This document shows, in pieces, positions 45,347-52,378 of a stretch of DNA of 64,000 bases (positions are counted from its first letter, which is position 1; every line of letters starts with the position of its first letter). The notes below the pieces were generated by a model, which was not told the origin of the DNA, searched no databases, and was given only the letters and a program-made list of their open reading frames with translations. The stretch is from Clostridium sp. C8-1-8 (GTDB lineage: Bacteria; Bacillota; Clostridia; Clostridiales; Clostridiaceae), in NCBI RefSeq assembly GCF_009928445.1, contig NZ_JAABNO010000018.1, positions 1-64,000 of the forward strand, read 5' to 3'. A program made the position numbers and the translations under genes.

Positions 45347-45803
45347 TAAATATACAAGGCTTAGGAAAATAAAGAAAAAAGGAAACATACTTATTGATGC
45401 TGTAGTAGGAACAGCGATTTTATTATCTATGTCTGTAGCTGTCTTTTTTACACTTGAGGTAAATGAAAAGAATTTAGCTCTGAATAAGCAAAGTACCTTG
45501 AATATTCAAGTCCTTGACTATGTTGTAAAAGAACTTAAATATAATTACAGCTATGATGAAATAAAAGCAAAAGCTATGCAGCAGTCTGGAATTTATAAAT
45601 TTCCTGTAGCAGATCTAAATATAGATAATATCAAAGAAAGAGAAATTTTTTCTTTAGATAAAGAATGTAGTAATAACTATATTCAACTTAAAATGAAAGA
45701 AGATATAAGCGGAGCTTTTATAAAAATTGATATAAATTTGGAAAGTATAAAAAACGGAGTAAATATAAGTAAGTGCTATTCCATGAGAAAGGTAAAGATA
45801 TGA
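45330..45803 (+). CDS. Prepilin-like protein with Asp at +5
   Basis: This 157-residue protein has a basic leader ending KIKKKG, then NILIDAVVGTAILLSMSVAVFF. The usual Glu+5 is replaced by Asp, and position +1 is Asn. The hydrophobic helix and cluster position still favour a minor pilin (ComGE/PilV-like). It overlaps both neighbours. Whether it is processed by a prepilin peptidase is unknown. Confidence 0.72.
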   Translation: MLRLNNKYTRLRKIKKKGNILIDAVVGTAILLSMSVAVFFTLEVNEKNLALNKQSTLNIQVLDYVVKELKYNYSYDEIKAKAMQQSGIYKFPVADLNIDNIKEREIFSLDKECSNNYIQLKMKEDISGAFIKIDINLESIKNGVNISKCYSMRKVKI

Positions 45804-46270
45804 TGAAAAAGAAAGGATATGTTTTGGCAGAGTTATTACTATACATATCTATTGCTATGGTGATTGTAGTACTTGCGTTTAATGTTCTGATTTTGTCCTT
45901 GAAGGAATTAAAGCAGGGAAAAAGAGATGAGATAGCCTACGATAATATGATAAATTTAATCACTTATATAGATAATGCAATTAGAGAACCTATAAGCAAG
46001 AGCTTTACCATCACAGATACCAAACTTACAATATCTCTAAACAATACTGATCATGAGGACGAAATATTAAATTTTACATCAGGTGAGTTGAAATTTTTAA
46101 GAATTGATTATATTAGTAGCGGTGCCTCTAAAACAGCTGTATTAAAAGAAAGTAAAACACTGCTTTCTGGAGTTAGCGATGCAAAGTTCTATAAAAAGAA
46201 TAACTTAATGTATATCTATATAAAGGTTGGAGAAGAGGAGATAAAGAAATGTTTACCTTTAAGAAGTTAA
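45800..46270 (+). CDS. Prepilin-like protein (ComGF/PilW-like position)
   Basis: This protein of about 156 residues has the short leader MMKKKG followed by YVLAELLLYISIAMVIVVLAF, with Glu at +5. The start codon overlaps the previous stop as ATGA and is behind GAAAGG. An upstream in-frame start is possible but has no support. The C-terminal part shows ISSGASKTAVLKESKTLLSG, a strand-rich minor-pilin-like body. The exact subunit type is not known. Confidence 0.76.
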   Translation: MMKKKGYVLAELLLYISIAMVIVVLAFNVLILSLKELKQGKRDEIAYDNMINLITYIDNAIREPISKSFTITDTKLTISLNNTDHEDEILNFTSGELKFLRIDYISSGASKTAVLKESKTLLSGVSDAKFYKKNNLMYIYIKVGEEEIKKCLPLRS

Positions 46271-46419
46271 AAAAAGGATATGCATCCTTAGAAATATTGA
46301 TAATATTGTCCTTAGCTCTTTCTTTAAGTGCCATGGCAATAGCTAGCACAGAGAGAATATATAATATAGATAAGCTAGAGGAACAGGAGATAATTAACGA
46401 GATGAGCGAGGTAAGATGA
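46249..46419 (+). CDS. Small 56-aa prepilin-like protein
   Basis: This short gene is easily missed. The product begins MFTFKKLKKG, then YASLEILIILSLALSLSAMA, with Gly at -1 and Glu at +5 of a prepilin-type site. Only about 25 residues follow the helix. The ATG has GAGGAG 9 nt upstream. The gene overlaps the previous gene by 22 nt and the next by 4 nt (ATGA), so it is tightly embedded in the operon. It may be a minimal minor pilin in the ComGG/GspK slot or a remnant of one. Confidence 0.68.
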   Translation: MFTFKKLKKGYASLEILIILSLALSLSAMAIASTERIYNIDKLEEQEIINEMSEVR

Positions 46420-47027
46420 AAAATAATTTTTTGCTTGTGGATTCTTATAAAGAACATTTTGGTGTGAATTTTGATAAAAGTAAAAAAGTAGAGGTTGTAA
46501 TCATTGATAAGGAATTGTTTGTAAAGGAATTTGAGTTTACTAGTGGTAAACAACTTAAAAACTTTTTTCATAAGGACATAAAAGTAGCTTTTGAGACAGC
46601 AAAGTTCTTATTTCATTACGAAATAATTAAATCAAGAAATAAAATAAAGTTGATATTATATGGTATAAATGCTGCTGATAAGCTTAAGGAGATATGGCAA
46701 AAGTATAAGGTGAAAAAGGTATTACCTATACAGTATCTTTTAGTTTATGCAGTTAAGAAGGTCTCAAAAGAAAGTAGATTTGTGGTTATATATAGTCTTA
46801 AGGAAAGTTTATATATAGTAGATGTAGAACATGGACATATACAGTACAACAGATTATTCAAAATGTATAAACAAGATAAAATAGATCTTGGAGTACTACT
46901 GAATTATAGTCAGTATGACAGAAAAAAGCCTCTTTATGTGATAAAACAACAGAATGAAGTAATTGTAGATATTGAGGATGTATATGAATTTAAGAGCATA
47001 GAAAGAGAGACTATTAATGTACCTTAG
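46416..47027 (+). CDS. Pilus cluster protein of unknown type (PilM position)
   Basis: This 203-residue protein has no signal peptide or membrane helix. It occupies the position of pilM, before two genes with PilN/PilO-like topology. It is much shorter than the usual 350-residue actin-like PilM, and no ATP-binding motif is evident. Strand-rich stretches such as FVVIYSLKESLYIVDVEHGHI could be half of such a fold, or of a GspL-like cytoplasmic domain. Function is inferred from context only. Confidence 0.6.
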   Translation: MKNNFLLVDSYKEHFGVNFDKSKKVEVVIIDKELFVKEFEFTSGKQLKNFFHKDIKVAFETAKFLFHYEIIKSRNKIKLILYGINAADKLKEIWQKYKVKKVLPIQYLLVYAVKKVSKESRFVVIYSLKESLYIVDVEHGHIQYNRLFKMYKQDKIDLGVLLNYSQYDRKKPLYVIKQQNEVIVDIEDVYEFKSIERETINVP

Positions 47028-47448
47028 AAAATATAAAGAATTTTGGCCTGAAAATATAATTGAAGAAAAAAACAAAGAGCTGTTGAGTACTTTAGGTAGA
47101 GTAATAATATATATAATAATAGTAAATTTGGTGATTGTACCTTTCTCCTACAATAAATATATAGAGGTACAAAAAGAGTTGGAAAATAGAAGGTTACTTA
47201 ACCAGCCAAAACCTATAGTGATTAATAGTCAGGAAAAGAAACATATAGATAAAACAATTATAAATAAGATAACTAAGCTTATAGATGAACTAGCAGTTAA
47301 GGATTTTTCTTATGCTGATAACAATTTGACTTTTAGTGGCAATTACGCTGACATAAATAAATATCTTAAATATTTCTCGGAAAATAAAATTAAAGTTATA
47401 TCTGTAGAAAATCAAAATAACATATTGAGAATAGTAGTGAGGATGTAA
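47017..47448 (+). CDS. PilN-like bitopic membrane protein
   Basis: This 143-residue protein has a cytosolic N-terminus (MYLRKYKEFWPENIIEEKNK), one membrane helix (about 27-46), a short coiled coil (ELENRRLL) and a small external domain. The N-terminal segment resembles the PilN tail that contacts PilM. The PilN/PilO family forms the alignment complex. Overlap with both neighbours supports one operon. Sequence evidence alone is weak. Confidence 0.6.
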   Translation: MYLRKYKEFWPENIIEEKNKELLSTLGRVIIYIIIVNLVIVPFSYNKYIEVQKELENRRLLNQPKPIVINSQEKKHIDKTIINKITKLIDELAVKDFSYADNNLTFSGNYADINKYLKYFSENKIKVISVENQNNILRIVVRM

Positions 47449-47873
47449 TGAAAAAGTTTTTTGTAAAAATGTATATAATTATTATTTTATTATTGGTTTT
47501 GATATCACAAATATTTTTCAATTTGGATTATTTTAGACATAATACAAATGAAAATAGTCCTGTTTCTACTAACCCTACTAATATGAAGCCAGAAGGAAAT
47601 AAATCCAATAGTTATGAAAGTGACAAAATTCCCTTTTACGAAGCTATCAATAAGTTTAAAAATATAGAAGGATTGAATATAACAAGTATTAATACCAAAG
47701 AAGGATACAAAGAAATTAATTTCAATATCCATACTGAAGCCTCGAAATTACTTAAAATATTTGATTTTTTGGAAGACAATGATATTATAATTATAAGATA
47801 TGATATCGAAGAGAAAGATAATAATTTATTATGCAATATTTTGGGGCAATATAAGGGGGAAGCAAATGGATAA
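47448..47873 (+). CDS. PilO-like bitopic membrane protein
   Basis: This 141-residue protein has one N-terminal membrane helix (about 7-26, MYIIIILLLVLISQIFF), a low-complexity linker and a ferredoxin-like external domain (about 65-140). The size and topology suit PilO in the alignment complex. It starts at the last base of the preceding stop codon and overlaps aroK by 8 nt. The family assignment rests mainly on position. Confidence 0.58.
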   Translation: MKKFFVKMYIIIILLLVLISQIFFNLDYFRHNTNENSPVSTNPTNMKPEGNKSNSYESDKIPFYEAINKFKNIEGLNITSINTKEGYKEINFNIHTEASKLLKIFDFLEDNDIIIIRYDIEEKDNNLLCNILGQYKGEANG

Positions 47874-48384
47874 TTTAATTTTAGTAGGGATGCCTTGTTC
47901 TGGTAAAACTACTGTAGGGCAAATGTTATCAGAGAGGATAAAAATGGAGTTTTTTGATAGTGATGATTACATAAAATTAAAAACTCAGAAATCCATTGAG
48001 GATATTTTTAGTGAATATGGAGAAGGCTATTTTAGAGAATTAGAAAGAGCTGTTATTTTAGATGAAATTTCTGCTTTCAATAACACAATAGTTTCAACTG
48101 GTGGCGGGATGCCTACAAAGTTTGATAATATGGAAAGATTGAAAAAATGCGGTATGGTAATATATCTTAAAAATACTGTAGAAAATTTAAATGAAAGATT
48201 AGATAGAAAAAACAGACCGCTATTTAAAGATCCTAATGCAATAGAAACTTTAGAAGAACTTTTAAATACAAGAAACTCAATATATGAAAAAGCTGATATT
48301 ATAATTGATTGTGCTAGTGCAACACCAGAAGAAATCTGCGAAAAGATTCTAGTGTCCATAAATAGTATGAACATCCATTTTTAA
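47866..48384 (+). CDS. aroK: Shikimate kinase AroK
   Basis: This 172-residue P-loop kinase phosphorylates shikimate at the 3-position in chorismate synthesis. The ATP loop is GMPCSGKTTVG, the substrate region is FFDSDDYIK, and FRELERAVI and VSTGGGMPTK follow, with the lid RKNRPLFKD. The ATG at 47866 behind AAGGGGGA is chosen over an upstream start inside the pilO-like gene. It is translationally linked to the pilus cluster, although functionally unrelated. Confidence 0.93.
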   Translation: MDNLILVGMPCSGKTTVGQMLSERIKMEFFDSDDYIKLKTQKSIEDIFSEYGEGYFRELERAVILDEISAFNNTIVSTGGGMPTKFDNMERLKKCGMVIYLKNTVENLNERLDRKNRPLFKDPNAIETLEELLNTRNSIYEKADIIIDCASATPEEICEKILVSINSMNIHF

Positions 48385-48564
48385 TTAAAATAATTGCAAT
48401 TAAGCTCACCTTCTGATAAAATATCATTGTTGTGTGTGAGTGAGGGGTAATGATCATTGAATTTTTAAAACGAAATATAACGATATTAGATATTTTATAG
48501 AGATTTATGCACTACGCTCAATAGCCCATAAAGAATTCGATTTTGAATTCACAGCTTAAGGTTG

Positions 48565-48595
48565 TTGGTATTAAAATACCTGAACGGGTTATAAT
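48565..48595 (+). promoter_or_regulatory. Candidate efp promoter with embedded palindrome
   Basis: A perfect TATAAT (48590-48595) is preceded by TTGGTA at 19-bp spacing. The sequence GGTATTAAAATACC (48567-48580) is a perfect 14-bp palindrome lying across and after the -35 box. It is a candidate operator. Confidence 0.45.
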
Positions 48596-48631
48596 ATATA
48601 ATGAATTAATAGATTTTGGAGGGATACCACT

Positions 48632-49189
48632 ATGATATCAGCAGGAGATTTAAGAAAAGGTACAACTTTTGAATTAGATGGACAAGTGTATACTGTTGTT
48701 GACTTCCTACATGTTAAGCCGGGAAAGGGAGCAGCATTTGTAAGAACAAAATTAAGATACGTAATGACAGCAGGAGTTGTAGATAGAAACTTTAACCCAA
48801 CTGAAAAACTTCAAGAAGCTGTAATTGAAAGAAAAGAAATGCAATACCTATATTCAGATGGAGAGTTATACTACTTCATGGATCAAGAAACATTTGAACA
48901 AATTCCTCTTAACCATGAAAAGGTTGAAGATGCAATAAAGTTCTTAAAGGAAAATATGTTTGCAGTAATTAAATTCTACAAAGGTCAAGCTTTCTCAGTT
49001 GAAGCTCCAAACTTTGTTGAATTACAAGTTACTGAAACTGAACCAGGTGTTAAAGGAAATACAGCTACAAATGTTCAAAAGCCTGCAACTGTTGAAACTG
49101 GAGCTGTGATAAACGTACCTATATTCGTTAATGAAGGTGACGTTATAAGAATAGACACAAGAACTGGGGAATACATGGAAAGAGTATAG
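48632..49189 (+). CDS. efp: Elongation factor P
   Basis: This 185-residue three-domain factor relieves ribosome stalling at proline runs. The N-terminal KOW-like domain carries [14 protein letters not shown] with the tip lysine K32, which is modified in many bacteria. The C-terminal OB domain has [17 protein letters not shown]. No modification enzymes are encoded nearby. It is monocistronic with a clear terminator. Confidence 0.97.
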   Translation: MISAGDLRKGTTFELDGQVYTVVDFLHVKPGKGAAFVRTKLRYVMTAGVVDRNFNPTEKLQEAVIERKEMQYLYSDGELYYFMDQETFEQIPLNHEKVEDAIKFLKENMFAVIKFYKGQAFSVEAPNFVELQVTETEPGVKGNTATNVQKPATVETGAVINVPIFVNEGDVIRIDTRTGEYMERV

Positions 49190-49192
49190 GCT

Positions 49193-49232
49193 GAATATAT
49201 GCTAAGTTCAATATGGACTTAGCATATTCATT
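49193..49232 (+). terminator. Rho-independent terminator of efp
   Basis: GAATATATGCTAAGTTC pairs with GGACTTAGCATATTC and is followed by ATTTC. The T-run is short, but the stem is long. Confidence 0.75.
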
Positions 49233-49289
49233 TCATAAGAAAAACATATTGAAGAGTTTTTATTCCTATGTTTGAAGGATGTGTAAATA

Positions 49290-49667
49290 ATGAAGGAACT
49301 AAGAGAGAAAATATCAAAGCTAAGTGCATTAATAAGTGAAGATTCGAACACTGATAACAGGGATTTTAAAGTTAATGTATTAGATATTTTGAGCGATATT
49401 TGTGATGAAGTTGAAGCATTACAAGTAAATCAAGAAAATCTAACAGAAAACATAGAATTCTTAAATAATGATATATCGGACATACAAGAGGATTTATTTG
49501 AGGATGTATCAGTGGATGACTTGGATTGTGGTGATGAAGAGTATGTTGAAATCACTTGTAATAAATGCGGAAAAGGTATATTCTTTGAGCAGTCAGCCTT
49601 AGATAATAATACTGAAATTCCTTGTCCGTATTGTGGGGCAGATATATATACATCAACTAAAAACTAA
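49290..49667 (+). CDS. CD1247 N-terminal domain-like protein with zinc ribbon
   Basis: This 125-residue protein has an N-terminal helical and coiled-coil region (about 1-70, acidic), a linker and a C-terminal zinc ribbon with CNKCG and CPYCG. The architecture matches the clostridial CD1247 group next to efp. That group has no defined biochemical role. A nucleic-acid or ribosome contact through the ribbon is possible but unproven. The ATG follows AAGGATG. A very long perfect hairpin follows. Confidence 0.82.
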   Translation: MKELREKISKLSALISEDSNTDNRDFKVNVLDILSDICDEVEALQVNQENLTENIEFLNNDISDIQEDLFEDVSVDDLDCGDEEYVEITCNKCGKGIFFEQSALDNNTEIPCPYCGADIYTSTKN

Positions 49668-49685
49668 ATTTGGGATTCATCGCTT

Positions 49686-49734
49686 AAAAAGAAGCAAGCA
49701 AATTATTTTTTTAATAATTTGCTTGCTTCTTTTT
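49686..49734 (+). terminator. Very long terminator hairpin (22-bp perfect stem)
   Basis: A perfect inverted repeat of 22 bp, with inner part GAAGCAAGCAAATTATT, surrounds a 5-nt T loop. A-run and T-run flanks make it bidirectional. The family A array starts right after it. Confidence 0.9.
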
Positions 49735-49908
49735 GCGTGTTGATATATTTCTTGAATTTTAGGATAAGTAAAGATTTTCTTGAGTTATTAAAGTGATTGC
49801 AATAGAGCAAAAAGAAAGTGATTAGTCGCCTGCCAGAATTTCTTCACATACTTTCAGAAAAGGCAGATGAGCAAAAAATCTCTAACAAAAAACGTATTAG
49901 AGATTTTT
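49735..49908 (+). repeat. Family A repeat, copy 8 (array unit 1)
   Basis: It begins after the T-tract of the 22-bp terminator. The family core GTCGCCTGCCAGAATTTC starts about 91 nt later and is followed by CAGAAAAGGCAGATG. The terminal hairpin is CTCTAA...TTAGAG with ATTTTT. Confidence 0.85.
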
Positions 49909-50090
49909 GAGTTTCTGGGGGAATTGTTATGTTATTTAAAAATTAAATAAACTGAATTTTCTTAGAGTATTAATGCAATTACGGTAGAGCAAAAAGAAAG
50001 TGATTAGTCGCCTGCCAGAATTTCTTCACATGAGTTCAGAAAAGGCAGATGCGCAAAAAATCTTTAATAAAAAACGTATTAGAGATTTTT
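49909..50090 (+). repeat. Family A repeat, copy 9 (array unit 2)
   Basis: It starts at the end of unit 1's T-tract. Corresponding bases, for example TAGAGC at 49803 and 49985, are 182 bp apart. Core CTGCC/GGCAG is intact, and the terminal CGTATTAGAGATTTTT matches unit 1. Confidence 0.88.
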
Positions 50091-50264
50091 GAGTTTCTGG
50101 GGGAATTGTTATGTTAATTAAGAATTAAATAAACTGAATTTTCTTAGAGTATTAAAGCAATTACAGTAGAGCCTAAAGAAATTTAATAGCTCTGTGCAGG
50201 AATTTCCTCATGTACATTTGTGAAGGTCAGATGTGTATTTTGAAAAAGGGATAAGAACTTTTTT
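50091..50264 (+). repeat. Family A repeat, copy 10 (array unit 3, decayed)
   Basis: The 5' half (GAGTTTCTGGGGGAATTGTT through TAGAGC, again 182 bp on at 50167) is close to unit 2. The core is diverged to TGCAGGAATTTCC and GAAGGTCAGATG. The end is reduced to AAAAAG/CTTTTT. The spoIIIAA gene begins 76 bp later; any SigE promoter there could not be read with confidence. Confidence 0.75.
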
Positions 50265-50340
50265 AAATATTATGTAATATTTCTTTAGTTAACCTAATAA
50301 ATATTATATAAGATTACAAAAGTTGAGAGAGGGGGATTTT

Positions 50341-51255
50341 ATGGATGATTTAAAAAATGTTCTACCAATGAATTTATTGAAGCTCATTGAAGATAGGCCT
50401 GATTTAAGTAAGTTACAGGAGATAAGACTTAAGTGTAATAAACCAGTTATGCTAAATATCGATAACAAAGAGGTGATTCTAAACTATACCACCAGCAGAG
50501 AGGAAATTAACAATATCTTTAATAGGATAAGTAATTTTTCAATCTATGCTTTTGAAGAGGATATAAAGCAAGGCTTTATAACCATTAAAGGTGGTCATAG
50601 GATTGGGGTTACGGGACATTGGGTAAATGATGATGGAGTAATTAAGTCCTTGAAGTCAGTATTTTCTATCAATATAAGAATAGCACGCCAAATTATTGGA
50701 TGCTCGGATAAGTTATTAGAACATGTTATAAAAGAGGACAAGTTATATAATACAATTTTAGTTTCTCCACCAAAGTGTGGAAAGACAACTTTATTAAGAG
50801 ATCTTACGAGAAATATATCTAATGGATATCTAAAATATGATTTAACAGGTAAAAAAGTGTGTGTTATTGATGAGAGAAGTGAGATAGCAGCCTGTCATCT
50901 AGGAGTTCCTCAGATGGATGTAGGAGTAAGAACAGATATCTATGACAATTGTATGAAGTATCTAGGTCTTATGATGGCTATAAGATGTATGTCACCAGAC
51001 GTTATTATATGCGATGAGATAGGTACTGAAAAGGATGTGGAAGCTATTGTTTCTGCATTTAATTGCGGAGTGAAAATTATTTCTACTATTCATGGGAATG
51101 ACGAAAATGACCTCTACAATAGGCCGGTATTTAACAAGCTTTTAGAAAATAAAGTTATAGAAAGAATTATTGTTTTGAGTAATAAAAACGGAGTAGGAAC
51201 CATAGAAAAGATAGTGGACACTACCTTGGATAGGCAGGTGGTAGATGTTGTTTAA
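50341..51255 (+). CDS. spoIIIAA: Stage III sporulation protein AA (SpoIIIAA ATPase)
   Basis: This 304-residue secretion-type AAA ATPase has a P-loop SPPKCGKTT (about 142-150) and Walker B-like DVIICDEIG. It is thought to power the SpoIIIA-SpoIIQ channel between mother cell and forespore. The ATG at 50341 behind AGAGGGGG gives the standard MDDLKNVLP start; an upstream TTG is in the SD region. First gene of the operon; it overlaps spoIIIAB by 11 nt. Confidence 0.95.
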   Translation: MDDLKNVLPMNLLKLIEDRPDLSKLQEIRLKCNKPVMLNIDNKEVILNYTTSREEINNIFNRISNFSIYAFEEDIKQGFITIKGGHRIGVTGHWVNDDGVIKSLKSVFSINIRIARQIIGCSDKLLEHVIKEDKLYNTILVSPPKCGKTTLLRDLTRNISNGYLKYDLTGKKVCVIDERSEIAACHLGVPQMDVGVRTDIYDNCMKYLGLMMAIRCMSPDVIICDEIGTEKDVEAIVSAFNCGVKIISTIHGNDENDLYNRPVFNKLLENKVIERIIVLSNKNGVGTIEKIVDTTLDRQVVDVV

Positions 51256-51766
51256 GTATTTTCTACTACTGATAATTATGGGCTTATCATCAGCGTCAGG
51301 TTTCTTATATGGAGATAGGTATAAAAAGAGGGTATTTTGTTTAAAGGAACTTATGAATGGTTATATAAACCTTGAAAATGAAATGACCTATACTTTCACG
51401 CCTTTACCTGAGGCTTTTGTAAGTACAGGCAGTAAGCTTAAAGAACCTGTAGGAGAGCTTTTTCAAGCTATAGGAAGTAAGCTTAAAAATAACGAAGCAG
51501 AAAATGTTTATTTATCTACCAAAAAAAGCCTGGAAGAATGCAAAGAAAAGGTAAATATCAATGAAGATGATGCTAGCATACTATTAGATTTAGCTAAGTC
51601 TTTAGGAACTACTGGTATAGAAGGGCAAAAAAAGATATTTTCTATTACCGTAGATAGGATGAAAAATAATACAGAAAAAGCAGAAAAAGAATGCGATAAA
51701 TATTCTAAAATGTATAAATCTTTAGGCGTTTGCGTAGGATTTATGCTAGTTATCTTCTTGATTTAG
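51245..51766 (+). CDS. spoIIIAB: Stage III sporulation protein AB
   Basis: This 173-residue membrane protein resembles the GspF/T2SS platform in fold. It has an N-terminal helix (about 3-19), a soluble helical domain with LFQAIGSKLKNNEAENV and LAKSLGTTGIEGQKK, and a C-terminal helix (about 155-172). It is the second gene of the spoIIIA operon and is translationally coupled to spoIIIAA. Confidence 0.94.
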   Translation: MLFKYFLLLIIMGLSSASGFLYGDRYKKRVFCLKELMNGYINLENEMTYTFTPLPEAFVSTGSKLKEPVGELFQAIGSKLKNNEAENVYLSTKKSLEECKEKVNINEDDASILLDLAKSLGTTGIEGQKKIFSITVDRMKNNTEKAEKECDKYSKMYKSLGVCVGFMLVIFLI

Positions 51767-51780
51767 TAGGAGGCGAGTAA

Positions 51781-51978
51781 ATGTTAGATCTTTCTCTCAT
51801 TTTTAAAATTGCAGGTGCAGGTATAATACTTCTGATCATTGACAAAGTTTTGAAAGGTAGCGGAAAAGATGATGTAGCTACAATAGCTAATATCGCTGGA
51901 ATAGTAATAATACTTACTATGGTTATAAACCTAATAAGTAAATTATTTGATTCAGTGAAGACTATGTTTATGCTGTAG
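51781..51978 (+). CDS. spoIIIAC: Stage III sporulation protein AC
   Basis: This 65-residue protein has two membrane helices (about 6-23 and 35-56) joined by KGSGKDDVATIAN. The family has this size and is always found between spoIIIAB and spoIIIAD. It is a small membrane part of the mother-cell side of the channel. Confidence 0.93.
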   Translation: MLDLSLIFKIAGAGIILLIIDKVLKGSGKDDVATIANIAGIVIILTMVINLISKLFDSVKTMFML

Positions 51979-51986
51979 GTGTGGAC

Positions 51987-52376
51987 ATGCTTATTGTTAA
52001 GATAGTTGGATTTTGTTTTGTATCTTTATTCTTATATCTGCTATTAAAAGAACGAAAAAGTGAAGTTTCAATATTTATATCAGTGGTTGCAGGAATATTA
52101 ATATTTCTTGTACTTGTTCCAGAAATAACACAGATAATTGATTTTATAAAGAATATAGCCAATAAAGCCAATGTAGACATACTTTATATTGGAATTGTGC
52201 TGAAAATAGTCGCTATTGCCTACCTTACATCTTTCTGCAGTGAAATTTGTAAAGACTCAGGAGCCAGTAGCATAGCAACAAAAGTTGAGTTTTCAGGGAA
52301 GATAATGATATTGGTACTATCTATACCAGTTCTTATGGCAGTACTGGACTCAATATTAAATATTATGCAGGTGTGA
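51987..52376 (+). CDS. spoIIIAD: Stage III sporulation protein AD
   Basis: This protein of about 129 residues has four membrane helices, with a SpoIIIAD-type YIGIVLKIVAIAYLTSFCSE and GKIMILVLSIPVLMAV. The ATG at 51987 behind TAGGTG is preferred over a GTG six bases upstream inside the SD. It lies directly after spoIIIAC. Confidence 0.93.
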   Translation: MLIVKIVGFCFVSLFLYLLLKERKSEVSIFISVVAGILIFLVLVPEITQIIDFIKNIANKANVDILYIGIVLKIVAIAYLTSFCSEICKDSGASSIATKVEFSGKIMILVLSIPVLMAVLDSILNIMQV

Positions 52377-52378
52377 AT

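Noticed and set aside
46173-46571. Antisense open frame of 132 codons across the pilin genes
   Set aside because: It overlaps three well-supported coding genes and has a low-complexity hydrophobic product with no SD.
49735-50264. The repeat array as a CRISPR
   Set aside because: The units are 182 bp and contiguous with no unique spacers. They match dispersed elements, and no cas genes are present.
50265-50340. SigE promoter for spoIIIAA
   Set aside because: Expected biologically, but no sequence here matched both consensus boxes well enough to place it.
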